Of a stretch of DNA of 64,000 bases, positions 12,720 through 23,529 are shown in pieces (position 1 is the stretch's first letter; each line of letters opens with the position of its first letter). The DNA comes from Taxillus chinensis (lineage: Eukaryota > Streptophyta > Magnoliopsida > Santalales > Loranthaceae), in contig CM042090.1 of assembly GCA_023512835.1 (NCBI GenBank), positions 7,107,843-7,171,842 of the forward strand. Reading direction: 5' to 3'. The position numbers and the translations under genes were made by a program. The notes under the pieces were generated by a model, which had not been told where the DNA came from, searched no databases, and worked only from the letters and a program-made list of their open reading frames with translations.

Positions 12720-12928
12720 CCCAAATTAAGTTTAGTCATCAACACCCCTCTTTAAATGTAATTCTCTTATATCCTTTATGTCGATTAGATTCCTCATTTT
12801 TTCAAATGGTCTTGTAGACAGTGGTTTTGTAAAGATGCCAACTGCTTAGTCCTCACTTTTCATGTGCACTAGTTCTATGTTCTTTTCTTTCACATGCTCC
12901 TGAATGAAGTAGAACTTCAAAATAACAT
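12720..12928 (-). pseudogene. Copia polyprotein C-terminal tail (RNase H end), left half of an interrupted element
   Basis: The minus-strand translation gives KHVILKFYFIQEHVKE, IELVHMKSED, GIFTKPLSTRPFEKMRN, the end of a Ty1/copia RNase H domain (family pattern KHIxxxYHFIRE ... VxxxDQxADIFTKPL). It continues the frame that stops at 18286 on the far side of the nested element: DNKTAIE ... VYHERSK is completed here. The two were therefore contiguous before the insertion. Confidence 0.82.
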
Positions 12929-12933
12929 GTTTG

Positions 12934-13112
12934 TATTAGGATCGGGACAAGGCGCAGGCCCGTCCGTTTGCATGTTATAATATTGTCCGCTTTTAGCTCG
13001 TCACATCAGCCCACACGGCTTTAAAACGCGTTGTAACAATTTGGGCCTCTTCACCATATAAGCTCCTTGACTTTTCTTTCTTTCTTCTAATATGGGACAT
13101 AATTTCTCAACA
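12934..13112 (-). mobile_element. 3' LTR of nested copia-type element (179 bp)
   Basis: On the minus strand it runs TGTTGAGAAATTATG to GATCCTAATA. It is homologous to the LTR at 18105-18280 and is preceded by a purine-rich tract (complement of ATCTCCCTCTTG). The outer flank is GTTTG (12929-12933), matching GTTTG at 18281-18285. Confidence 0.85.
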
Positions 13113-13395
13113 ATCTCCCTCTTGTCACACATCGAACTATATCATAGGTTAGAGACTTACCTATGGAACTGATAAGCTGCCACCATATGGGCCATCATGG
13201 GAGCTCCCCTTCAATGTACATTCTAATTGAGAGCAGACGGATTCAATCACCTGAAGACAAAGGTTTTGTATTCTAATCTAATACCGCCGCACACTACGGG
13301 GCACACCACTCGACCATAAACTACACCGAGAAGATTTTCGATGTAATGGAACACTTAAAGGGGACACCAAGGCTTTGATACCACTTGTTCAATGT
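13113..13395 (-). mobile_element. Non-coding internal segment of the nested element, with second primer-binding-like site
   Basis: No coding potential. On the minus strand it begins AACAAGTGGTATCAAAGCC (a primer-binding-site-like TGGTATCAAAGC; complement near 13373-13392) and ends at the polypurine tract by 13113. It looks like a complete miniature internal region fused to other sequence, so the nested element is chimeric. Confidence 0.5.
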
Positions 13396-14236
13396 CTACA
13401 ATTTGATTTAGCCTGTGGCGGGCTGGTAGCGGCGGATACAGGCTTATCACTATGTTGTTTTTTATTGAAGAGTTTTGGCTTTATGTCAAGGTGGAGATTT
13501 GTTAGTTGTCACAAAAGAAAAGAAGAAAGAAAAGGAAAGTAGGGTCAAAATATATACATATAAAAGGTGTCGATCTCTTTTTCTCTTGTGAGTGGTGTCG
13601 ATCCACTAAACCTAGCACCTAACTCTGTTTTCCTTTCTATGGCAGCATGAAGGGTCTGTCTCCTCCCTCTAACACAGGTGTTCGACAACTGTGGGGATTT
13701 ATACCATCTGTGCTACTTTGACTATTTGTTAGTTGACGTAAAGGTATAAAAAAGTATAGATTGCTAGATATTCAGATGGCATAGATTATAGATTGCACAA
13801 AAATAGAACAGATGTGGCGAAGAGAGACTGATTCACACACAGACTGCACAACCATAACAAATTACAAAATAGAACAGGTACCCAAAAAATAGATTACTAC
13901 TGAATGCCAAAGCAGCACAGATGGTACAGATCCCCATAGGCGTCAAAACACATATGTCAAAAGGAGGAGACAGACCCTTCACGCTGCCGCAAAAGGGAAA
14001 ACAGAGTTAGGTGCTAGGTTTAGTGGATCAGCACTGCTTATAGGAGAAAAAAGATCGACACCTTTTATATGTATATATTTTTACCCTACTTTCCTTTTCT
14101 TTCTTTTTTTTACTACAACTAACAAATCTCTACTTTGACGTAAATTCAAAACTCATCAATAGAAAACAGCATAGTGATAAACATATATTCGCCGCTACCA
14201 ACCTGCTATGGGCTAAATCAAATTGTAGACATTGAG
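13396..14236. repeat. Long inverted repeat made of opposed copia LTR ends
   Basis: Arms at about 13396-13665 and 13965-14236 are strongly similar in inverted orientation, from CAATGTCTACAATTTG at the outer left to its complement at the outer right. Each arm contains an internal 3' tail, a polypurine-like AGGTGGAGATT or AAAGTAGAGATT and an LTR start TGTTAGTTG (13499 on plus, about 14132 on minus). The 300-bp spacer has no coding. Confidence 0.8.
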
Positions 14237-14239
14237 CAA

Positions 14240-14730
14240 GTCAAGATAATGCTTAAACTTGCTCAATGGAACTAGTTTAGTAAACATATCAACTAGGTTA
14301 TCCTTGGTTCCAACCTTTTTCACATTGACTTTTCATTCATTACAAATAAAGTGATATACGACATCAATGTGTTTAGTTCTCTCATGATGCACCTAATCTT
14401 TTTCCAAGCAGATAACACTTAAGCTATCACAGAACACAGTTGCTTGGTTTCGCTGTAACCCCAAATCACTAACCAATCCTTTCAACCAGATGCTTTTTTT
14501 TGTTGCTTCTATCAATGCTATATATTCAACTTCAATAGGTGATAAAGCTACTGATGGTTGTAACCAGTCATTGACCTCCGTCCATCCAAGTCAGCTTTAA
14601 ACTGAACTTGCTTCTCCTTTCCAAATACACAGTGCTCACAGAAACCAAAATCAACTATCTGATGGCCTTCAAGAAGACCATGCTTACTTAAAATTACCAA
14701 CCTCTTTTCACTCATATGCCCAAGACGCAT
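14240..14730 (-). pseudogene. Copia GAG-pre-integrase fused to RNase H, middle of pol deleted
   Basis: 14548-14730 encodes [10 protein letters not shown] ... [14 protein letters not shown], the GAG-pre-integrase zinc-binding segment. Immediately after it, 14240-14547 translates to [58 protein letters not shown], a copia RNase H. Integrase core and reverse transcriptase that should lie between are absent. Confidence 0.85.
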
Positions 14731-15014
14731 ATGCCATAATTTGGTCTGATTTGATGAATTAGAGGATGATATAGCAACAAAACCAGAAACTATAGTTTCT
14801 TATAAGATGTAAAGAGTATTTTGCTTAATTCTCATCATTACTACCAAAGAACCACTAATTACCTTCAAAAGTCCACCTTCAAATAAACCTTTGTAGCAAA
14901 ACTGATTTAGAGTACCCAAGGATATGAGATTCTTCTTTAGTTGTGGAACATGTCAAACATTGGTGAGTGTTCTAATGACACCATCATGCATCTGAATTTG
15001 GGCTGAACCAATAC

Positions 15015-15572
15015 CTATTGCTCTACACATGGTATCATTACCCATAATGAGGTTTCCACCATCGATTTTCTCATTTGTTGAGAACCACTCCCGTTCGGAG
15101 TCATACGATAAGAACAACCTGAGTCCATCACCTGTGTATCTATTAGGTGAGATTGATCAGTAGCAGTCAAAACCAAATCAGATTCAAATGAGGTATCCAT
15201 CTTTGTTACAATTATAACTTTTTCTTTGGCATTTTTCTCTCTTGCCTGCTTCTTTGGACATTGATCTTTCCAATGTCTACATTCCTTACAGTAGTTGCAA
15301 ATATATGTGTGATTGATATTAGCTTTACTTTTGTTATTATTCTTATGCGACTGACGACCCATGAATTTCTTAGAGTTCATCACAACTGTTGGGCCCCATT
15401 TTGACTGGGTTGGATCACGAGCATACTCAGCAGGGAAACCCCAAATTGAGGACTTCTTTGGTAATACTCCAAAATGCCCCAAGGGTAGAATCAGGTGATA
15501 GAGGAGGAAACTTGAAAACCGACGCATATGACCGCACTGAATTTGCAGTAGAAATGAAGAAGTTATGGCCAA
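15015..15572 (-). pseudogene. Copia gag zinc knuckle and protease
   Basis: The minus-strand frame contains CNYCKECRHWKDQC, a variant CCHC zinc knuckle (the usual C-x2-C-G-x3-H-x4-C has lost the glycine), followed about 50 residues later by MDSGCSYRMTPN, the copia aspartic protease active site (D-S-G). It belongs to the nested copia element. Its upstream gag lies at 17537-17929, separated by inserted DNA. Confidence 0.85.
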
Positions 15573-15870
15573 GTCAAACTTAGTTAAAACTCAAGAGTCA
15601 TCATCAATTTAGTGATGTCATTATCAGCTTAGTGAAGCCATCACAAAGCTTTCTATCTCTTCCCAAAAAAAACGTCTAGATACAATTAAGATGAAAATGA
15701 AGAAAATCAACCAATTAAATTAATCAATTTAAATTAGTTAGTGTCTAAATTAAATAATTTGATTAATTGAATGATTGATGAATTAATTGAATAAATGAAT
15801 GATTGATTAATTGATTGAATGATTGATGGATTAATAGATTGATTGATTAATTAATTAATTAATCAAGCTC
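15573..15870. repeat. ATTGATTA-type simple repeat
   Basis: From about 15715 to 15865 the sequence is a degenerate array of ATTGATT / ATTAATT / GAATGATTGATG units. It lies inside the insertion separating the two halves of copia gag. 15573-15714 holds nothing recognisable. Confidence 0.75.
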
Positions 15871-16175
15871 GGAAGGCTTCTGCCTCGTCTTCTTGGCCAT
15901 CTACGAGCACCAGACCTAAAGGTGAGCGGGAGCTTAGAAGGTTTACCTCTTCGGTTAATTATGATGTTGGGATTTCTAGGACTTCTCGACTAAGGTAGCC
16001 GGTTCCGCAGGAGTCTTTTCCCATGCCTATTTTTAGCTATTGTATTTAGCACATGGTTTCCTTGTAATCTTTGTATGGGTTTTTTATTGGGTCAGACTAT
16101 TCCCTGCCCAAGTTGCTTGTACCTTTTCCTTTCGTTAATTTAATCTTTTTTTACTTATCAACAAAATAAAAATAT
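15866..16175 (+). mobile_element. Possible 5'-truncated L1-type LINE 3' end
   Basis: A non-coding stretch of normal base composition ends in TTACTTATCAACAAAATAAAAAT, the style of plant L1 3' ends. It is bracketed by TTGATTGATT-like sequence on both sides, which could be a target duplication but may only reflect the local simple repeat. Weak call. Confidence 0.3.
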
Positions 16176-17536
16176 TTGATTGATTGCCTTGGAGAATAAG
16201 AAATCATATTTGCCTATTTTATTTCAATTATATATTTAAATTTAGGCATGGTAAAAAATTAAATAATCCTAATCGATTTAATTGCATACCTTGGGGGATA
16301 AGAAATCCTATTTACCCTAATTATTTCAATCAAGAATTAAATGAGAAAAGATTATCTTTTGGAAGACTAGCCTACTTAGCCTATAAATAGGTTATTCTTT
16401 TGACAATGCGGGGACAAGATTTGAAAAGGGGAATACATCTTGGCGGAGAGAGTCTTAGAGAGCTTGTGAGAGAAAAATAAGAAGAGAGAATAGAAGCAGC
16501 AATTATATTCTCTAGCCTATTTCTTACAAGAAACTCTCAAGAGGGATCATCAAGGGGAAAGGAACCTAGACGTCTACTTCAAATTTTCCAAGTTCCATTT
16601 ATTTCCATTATATTTGAAATGTTAAAATTCCTTTTCTTTGGCATTTTAAAATAAGGCAGCTTCTCTATTTTTTTTCTTATTTCTTTAGTTTAAAAGTAAA
16701 AACATAAAACTTATCATTTTTCTAGAAAAATCAAATTGAAGGCTTGAGTGGCTGTGGAGTTGAGCCCTTGACACTCATACTTTAGTTGCTTGGGCCGGCA
16801 TTGATTGTAGCGGTGTTATATTTATTCAAAATCATTTTACTAAAAAAGGATAGCATTGCCACATGGGCCTAATTCACACACAGTTTTTTCTAAAACTAGC
16901 TAGGTTTCACTTTTATTTATTTTTTAAAACTATCCCACTTTCTTTTCAAAGGCTAGAGTGGTCGAGGAGTTGAGCCCTTGATCCTCATACCCTAGCTATT
17001 TGGGCCAATATTAATTGTAGTAGTGTTATTTATTCCGTTTATTCAAAATATTTTTATTTTTTCTTTTTTGAAGAAGAACAACATTGCTACATAGGCCTAA
17101 ATCCACACCATTTTCTTTCTAAAATTAGAAAGGCGTTTATTATGATTTGTCTAAATATCTTTTTCTTTTTCTTTTTTATCTTTTTTTAGTAGCCTACATC
17201 CATAAAATTTCCTTTTCCATGATTAAAAATATAAAAAAAATAAGTTTTTAACTAAAATAAGCAAGCATCTATAGATCAAGACCAGGTACCAATTATAGGC
17301 GTTGTGAGGGTGTAAAAGTTCTTCTTTCATCTTCACACGTAACCGACTCTTGAAACTAAATCTTTGGAACCATAGACCTTTCTTTTTTTAAGTGCCTAAT
17401 CACACTTCTAAATTGTTTGATGGCGACTCGTATTTTCTTTTCTTTTATGGTTTGTGTGAGCTCTATGCCGGGATGACTCGAGGACCAATGACATGAACTA
17501 ACACTGAGTCCTTTCTAAAACCAGTCCCGAGCCTAA
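16176..17536 (+). repeat. Unclassified LTR-like repeat with internal ~215-bp tandem duplication
   Basis: It contains a promoter-like CCTATAAATAGG at about 16379 and two related tandem units (about 16728-16935 and 16940-17140), each with GAGTTGAGCCCTTGA and TTGGGCC. The front and tail resemble 20760-21270 in the same order (AATAAGAAATC near the start, CACTTNTNNTTTTTGGTGGNGAC near the end). It sits inside the copia gag gene. Class unknown, probably an LTR element. Confidence 0.5.
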
Positions 17537-17929
17537 TCACACTTCCAAATTGATTGTTTCTTTTCTAACAACAAATGAATTCACAAAAGGCTCAGATAGA
17601 AGTGGTAAAGAAACAATTAAGATAAGGGTTGCATCCTCATCATCAATTCTGACATCAATATTCCGCAAATCCATCAAAATTGAATTCAAATCATCAAGAT
17701 GGTCTTTTAAAGATTGGCCTTCATTCATTTGGAGAGAAAACAAACGTTACTTTAATAGCAACTTATCTGTCAAAGATTTTATCATGTAGAAACTCTTCAA
17801 CTTCAGCCACAGACCTACTGCAGATTCTTCATCTGCGACTTCACAAATAATTTTATCTAACAAACAGAGCAGAATTATCGAATGAGTCTTCTCCTCTATG
17901 ATAGCCAACTCAGAATCTTCTATTGTCAC
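17537..17929 (-). pseudogene. Copia gag (UBN2-type) N-terminal region
   Basis: On the minus strand the translation ADEESAVGLWLKLKSFYM ... DKLLLK followed by LFSLQMNEGQSLKDHLDDLN, LRNIDVRIDDEDATLILIVSLP matches the UBN2 gag domain of Ty1/copia polyproteins. A stop separates the two parts. It lies 180 bp inside the 5' LTR of the nested element, as expected. Confidence 0.85.
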
Positions 17930-18104
17930 ATTGCTTTTCAGCGAGCGGAGCCCAAATCCCTTCTTGTTTCAACAACGCATGCATCTTGATGAGTCATAGA
18001 CTGAAATTATTTTTGCTATTGAATTTTTTGATATTTATTGTGTGTGATAACATTTTTGCTCAAAAACAAATTCCCACAAATGAACCAACAAGTCTAATAC
18101 CACT

Positions 18105-18280
18105 TGTTAGGATCGGGACAAGGCGTAGGCTTGCCCGTATGTCACAATATTATCCGCTTTGGACTTGTCACATCAGCCCACACAACTTTAAAACGCATTG
18201 TGACAATTTGAGCCTACTTTACCATATAAGCTCCTTGACTTTTCCTTCTTTCTTTCGATGTGGGACACAATTTCCCAATA
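18105..18280 (-). mobile_element. 5' LTR of nested copia-type element (176 bp)
   Basis: Homologous to 12934-13112. On the minus strand it runs TATTGGGAAATTGTG to GATCCTAACA, then AGTGGTATTAG, a degenerate primer binding site. The outer flank GTTTG (18281-18285) is the target duplication. Confidence 0.85.
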
Positions 18281-18285
18281 GTTTG

Positions 18286-19461
18286 CTTCTTTCATGATAG
18301 ACAAGATTTATTTCAAATTCAATCGCTGTTTTATTGTCCAAATACATTTGTGTGGCTTACTCTTGAGTAAAATTTAGTTCCTTCAAGAATCTTCTCAACC
18401 AAACCATGTGACACACGCAACCTCATGTTGTCATGTACTTTGCTTCGCACGTAGAGAGTATTACAACAGGCTATTTTTTCGACATCCAAGTGAATGATGT
18501 GTCTCCCAAAAAGAACACATGTCCCAATGTACTCTTTCAATTATACACATCATTACACTGGTTGCTATAAGAATATCCTGTTAACATGCAATCTTTAGTT
18601 TTGTTGTAGAATAATCTAACGGATTTGGTTCACTGAATGTATCGCAAAATTCTCTTTATTGATTGAAATGCATGTAAACTAGTTCCTCCATTAATTGACT
18701 TACAACTCCAACACTATAAGAAATGTCCAGTCTTGTGCATGTGACATAATGAAGGCTCCCAACTGAACTTCGATATTTGGTCACATCTACTCATTCTACA
18801 TTATCAAACTTTGAAAGTTTTGCAATTGGTTCCATTGGGGTCAATACTAGGTTGCAATATGTCATTTTGTTCATTTTCATAATTTCCTTTGTATATACTT
18901 CTTGTGATACAAAAATCCCAATCTCTTTTTATCTAACTTATAAACTAAGATAGTACTTCATTAAACCCAAGTCCGTAATCTCAAACACCCGAGTCATTGC
19001 TCATTTGAATTCCCTTATTATTTCCCCAAGATGAAGTCACCAACATAAAGAGAGACAAGAGCAAATTACCTCATTCTTTTTCATACAAAGTGTATGCTCG
19101 TATGGATATTAAGTGAACTCATTCTTCTTAGTAAATGTCAATGCGGGTAATCCAAGCTTGAGGTTCTTGTTTCAATCCACAAAGCACTTTCTTCAAATTC
19201 AACACCTTCGTTCCTTCCCCATTTTTCATGTACATGGGTGGTTGCTCTATTTACACATCCTTTTCTAGAATGCAATTCAAAAAGGCTATCTTGACATACA
19301 TTTGGAAAATTTTCCATTTGAATTGAGTTGCGTAAGCAATAAGAATACAAATCATCTCCATTCTTGTAACCGAGGGAAAAACTTTAACAAAATATAAAAA
19401 CTTTTTTTTTTTTTTCCCCTCTCAAAAAACCCCCCCTTTTTTTATTTTTTTTTACTTTTTT

Positions 19462-19508
<47 letters not shown>

Positions 19509-19617
19509 TTTTTTTTTAAATTAAAATTCCCTTTACATAAAAAAAATTTAAAAAAAACAAAAAAAAAAAAAAAAAAAAATACCCCCTTTGCCAATTAAAA
19601 AAAAAAAAAAAATTCTA

Positions 19618-19698
<81 letters not shown>

Positions 19699-20020
19699 TT
19701 TTATAATTATATTTTTTTTTAAAAAATTCCTTTTTTTTTTTTCCCAAAAAAAAAAAAAACTAAAAAAATAAAAAAATCTCATAATTTATTTTTTTTTTTT
19801 TTTTGGATCAAACAATTTGAAACCTTTTGTTTCTTAATTATAACAAATAAAAATGTAGCTTTTATTTTGTCATCAATCTTCATCCTTCTCTGATGTGGTA
19901 TATCAACGTAAGCTATACTATCAAACACTTTTAAGTGAGATATTGTTGGTTTGTTTCCACTTCTTGCTTCTTATGGTTTTTGATCATCCAACCTCATATG
20001 AGGGCATGAGTTCTATACAT
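18286..20020 (-). pseudogene. Older copia element: integrase end, reverse transcriptase and RNase H (host of the nested insertion)
   Basis: Degenerate minus-strand translation, from high to low coordinate: HLKVFDSIAYVDIP (integrase C-terminal HLKVFG motif, about 19950); RT pieces such as LFELHSRKG-type leucine/lysine stretch, YVGDFI in place of the catalytic YVDD, and GSLHYVTCTRLDISY (19380-18700); then RNase H with GHVFFLGDTSFTWMSKK, DNKTAIE and VYHERS (to 18286). Numerous stops and frameshifts. A homopolymer-rich tract (19385-19805) interrupts it between integrase and RT. Its 3' end resumes at 12928. Confidence 0.82.
19385..19805. repeat. T-rich homopolymer tract (~420 bp)
   Basis: Runs of T up to about 70 bases alternate with short A and C runs. 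It interrupts a copia pseudogene. It may be a real expansion or an error-prone read/polishing artefact. Confidence 0.9.
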
Positions 20021-20565
20021 AACTTAGACTCAAAAGTCACAATTTCAGACTCGAAGCCATAATTGCGGACTTGGAAGCCACAATCTTGGACTCATTCGAC
20101 CACCTAGTATCCATCCAAGTGTCTAACATCAATCCGAGCACTTGACATCAATATGAGCTTTTGACATCCATTTGAGCATTTGATAGCCTTAATCTAAGCG
20201 TTCGAGCATTTGATAACCTTAATCTGAGCATTTGAGCATCTAACCCTAACATCCGAGCGTCTGACTCCAACATCTGAGCATCTTGCCCTACATCTAGGTA
20301 TCTGACTCCAACATCCAAGCATTTAACACCCATTCGAGCATCTGATAGCCTCAATCCAAGCATTCAAGCATTTAACTCCAACATCCGAGCATATAACTCT
20401 AACATCCAAGCATATTGCCCTCCATCTAAGCATTTAACCCCATCATCCAAGCATCTGACTCCAACAACTAAGCATTTTGCCCTCCATCCGAGCTTCTAAC
20501 TCCAATATTTGAGCATCTTACACTCACTTAGAGCATCTGACTTCGAGGATCTGACTCCTCCCTTC
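20021..20565. repeat. Minisatellite, ~20-bp unit
   Basis: More than twenty degenerate copies of CATCCGAGCATCTGACTCCAA-like units. The open frames across it on both strands (leucine/arginine/aspartate repeats on minus) follow from the period and are not taken as genes. Confidence 0.88.
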
Positions 20566-20759
20566 GAAGAATCCTCTGAGGATATGATTCCTCCTCCCTT
20601 TATTTGCCCTCGATGCATTAAATGCAAGCTTATCCCATCCTTTACACAATGTGGAGTTCATAATACAAAAAATATGTCAATTAATTATTTGATTACGAAA
20701 CTCAGCTCTTTCCACAAGCAAGTCTAGATGCAACCCATAATTAAAGAAGGAAAAAAAAT

Positions 20760-21270
20760 ACTAAATTAGTGGACTTGGGAAATAACAAATCTCACTTGCC
20801 TAATTTGTGCCAATTAAATATTCTGATTGATTTAATTTGGTCACCTTAGTGAATAAGAAATCTTACTTACCCTTTTTTATTCTAATAAGAACTATGGGAT
20901 TGAATTTATGCTTTTGAAGGTCTTTTACCTTGGCTAATAAAAAGACAACTTGATGGAGAGCTAAGAAAAAAAGAATATTGGGTGACAAGTCTTAGGATTC
21001 ATGAAAAACAAGAATACAAAAAAAGTCAAAAAGAAGAAAAGTTACATTTTTCTAACTTTTTTGCTTTCAGGAAACTTCAAGAAAGAAAACTATCAAAAGG
21101 TAGCTTATCATCAAACCTAATTTTCTTTGTTTAAGTGACCAATCACACTTATGTTTTTTGGTGGTGACTATTTTTATTTTCTTTATCTTGGTTTTGTGTG
21201 AGCCATTGTGCAAGGATGCCAATAGGACCAATTTGTGAACCAACATGAGTAACCAGACGACATCAGGTGA
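20760..21270 (+). repeat. Second copy of the 16.2-17.5 kb unclassified repeat
   Basis: It begins with GGGAAATAACAAATCTCAC and TTAGTGAATAAGAAATCTTAC and ends with a GGTGGTGACTATTTTTATTTTC-type passage. Both are paralleled in order at 16185-16340 and 17380-17500. It is shorter because it lacks the duplicated middle. Confidence 0.5.
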
Positions 21271-22344
21271 CGATAACCATGATGTTGTGCATGTTTTCAC
21301 TGTGTTATGTTTAGTTTGTACTTTTGTACTGCTTTTGCATACATGTTTGTGAAGCCTTTAGGTTCATCGAGTATGATTTGGATAGGTGCCTAAGGCCCCT
21401 GAGCTTATGTATGTTATTTGTATGACCTTTGGGTCTATATAACATTAGTGATTTGGACAGGTGGCTAAGGCTCCTAAGTTGTTGTTTGAGAAATAGTTAA
21501 ATCCCCTGAGCTATTGTTGATAGGTGGTTAAAGTCCATGAGCTAGTGTTTGACTAGTGGTTATGGCCCTTGACTTGGTATACTATTGGGTTTGAGACAAG
21601 CTAAGGCCCAAGCTAGTGATGAGTTAATTGTGATAGGGTCGAGTGCCTTAAGCTAGTGATTCTATTTGTGATAGTTATTGGGCAGACTGAGTCATAATAA
21701 TTGTAAGCATACACATAACTAGTACATTGAGCATGTAGTGATTATGCGTGTTTCCTTTACATGGTAGGGTACTACCAAAAACTAGTGGAGGTCTTCCCTT
21801 TCTTACAGGAAGATACTCCCCACACCTTGATGTATTGTTTCTCTTTATGCATTTAGTTTATCTATTTTGGTCCCGGATAGAAGTCCGTGAGAAGTTTTAT
21901 TGAATAACATATCAATTGTAATGTAATAATTTATTAACATTGTTAATTGAACTTGAGATGTTTGTTGTTATCATGTTTGCATGGAAAATACAAGATTACC
22001 TTTGATATATGATTGTACATGATTGTTTGAGATAGTACCCATAGTATAATATCTTCTAGTGCCTATTACCAAAATCTTGACCCTTCGAGTGTGAGCATGG
22101 AAAAATCATGTTCTCTATTCCGAGTTTCTTTGGCATTTGAGGGCAAGACAACCAAAAAGCTCTTAATTAATTAAATTCTAATTTTCTTTAAATATTAATA
22201 TTATTAAATCTCAAGACAGCTTAATTAACTAATTTACCCTCTAATATACCACTAAATATTACTATAATGCCCCTAGGTCATCTAGACTCCAAATAAAGCT
22301 CATTTATAGTCAAAACGACCAAAACCAATTTTTTAAAGGGTCCT
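21271..22344 (+). repeat. LTR-like repetitive DNA with degenerate ~50-bp tandem units
   Basis: No coding. Between about 21340 and 21680 the phrase AGGTGGCTAAGGCTCCTAAG / AGGCCCCTGAGCT recurs with a spacing of roughly 40-70 bp. A block at 22150-22320 reappears at about 25740-25905 (both contain TTAAATATTAATATTATTAA and ATTACTATAATGCCC). This resembles long gypsy LTRs with internal short repeats. Confidence 0.5.
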
Positions 22345-22560
<216 letters not shown>

Positions 22561-22900
22561 TATATTAATACAACTTTTAACAAGTTAAACAAGTTCACAC
22601 AATAGGTAAAGAAATCATGTCTTGTTGCATAGTCTACAACCAGCTCCTCTCAGCACCTGAAAAATAAATCAACTAAAGGTGAGCTCATGACTGAGTAGGT
22701 GAACTACCACTCATCACTACCCCTCAATTAGATTCCTAAGCTACATGTTTTCTACTCATGCGTATATGTAGTGAAAGTTATAAGTTGTTAATACAGCAAT
22801 TCATATCACAATAATACATTAACACAAGGAAACTGATGAAGACTTTGTGTCAACACCGCAATGGAGTGTCTGGATTCGAACAACACAGAGTGTGGGAGGA
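22561..22900 (-). mobile_element. Gypsy LTR fragment, 3' block, minus orientation
   Basis: Read on the minus strand it contains GCTCACCTTTAG ... TTTCAGGTGCTGAGAGGAGCT. This is the block also present near the 3' ends of the LTRs at 45970-46010, 49555-49615, 39690-39760 and 40070-40120. It marks membership of a related LTR family. Confidence 0.55.
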
Positions 22901-23100
22901 GCTTTATGTGACATGGTGGAAAATTAGGGTGTTGAAATGGTGGCACACAAAACATCGTGCATCGTGTATGTGGCGCCATGCGTAATGTACGTGGTTCTGT
23001 GCACGGGGCATGCATGAGGCATCATGCACGTGGCCCCATATACGTACTGTGCACATGGTGCCTCCTTATACACCACCTTGTGTACTTTTCGTACTGTGTA
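22900..23100. repeat. Short imperfect repeats rich in GTGCAC/CATGCA
   Basis: Degenerate repeats of CATGCGTAATGTACGTGG / GCATCATGCACGTGGCC type. Similar wording (GACATGCGCCACATGCACG) occurs immediately left of the related LTR at 63.06 kb, so it probably belongs to that gypsy element or its flank. Confidence 0.5.
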
Positions 23101-23431
23101 AAACATGTTTTACCATTATAACTCTTCTTTTATTTATTTTTCTTTATTTAATTTGTAGTAGAAGTTTTTCCTTTTATTTATTTTCCTTTATTTAATTCAT
23201 ATTATGATATTTTTGGTATTTTACATTAGTTTCCAATTATATTAGGTTTGCAGTTGCTAGTTATGGCTATAAATAGGCCGTATACAAGTGACAATTTAGT
23301 CAATCAAGAGTGCTTTTATCAATTAGATATATACTATTTCAGCTTTTTTAGTTAATTACTTGAATAGCTCGAGCTAAAGTTTAGATCCTTCTCTATATTG
23401 TTGTTATATCCTAATCAAGGTCCTCCATAAT
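23101..23431 (+). mobile_element. Ty3/gypsy LTR (first copy of the 63-kb family)
   Basis: It contains GGCTATAAATAGGCC (promoter TATA box) and is homologous along its length to 63100-63421, including CAATCAAGAGTG and TCCTAATCAAGGTCCTC. It is followed by a decayed primer binding site, ATTTGGTAGTCTTGTTAAGA, where the other copy has ATTTGGTGCTTTCATTGAGA. The 5' boundary is approximate. Confidence 0.75.
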
Positions 23432-23529
23432 TTGGTAGTCTTGTTAAGAGATTCTCATTAAGATTTCTTTGTAAAAAATTATTTTTGTTCCACGTTCTTC
23501 ATTAAATGATGAAGAAGACAGTCAGGACA

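Noticed and set aside
20148..20363. 71-residue minus-strand frame with LRLSNAR repeats
   Set aside because: Follows the ~20-bp minisatellite period; no independent coding evidence.
20021..20565. Regular short direct repeats resembling a CRISPR array
   Set aside because: No uniform repeat/spacer alternation and the DNA is eukaryotic nuclear; it is a degenerate minisatellite.
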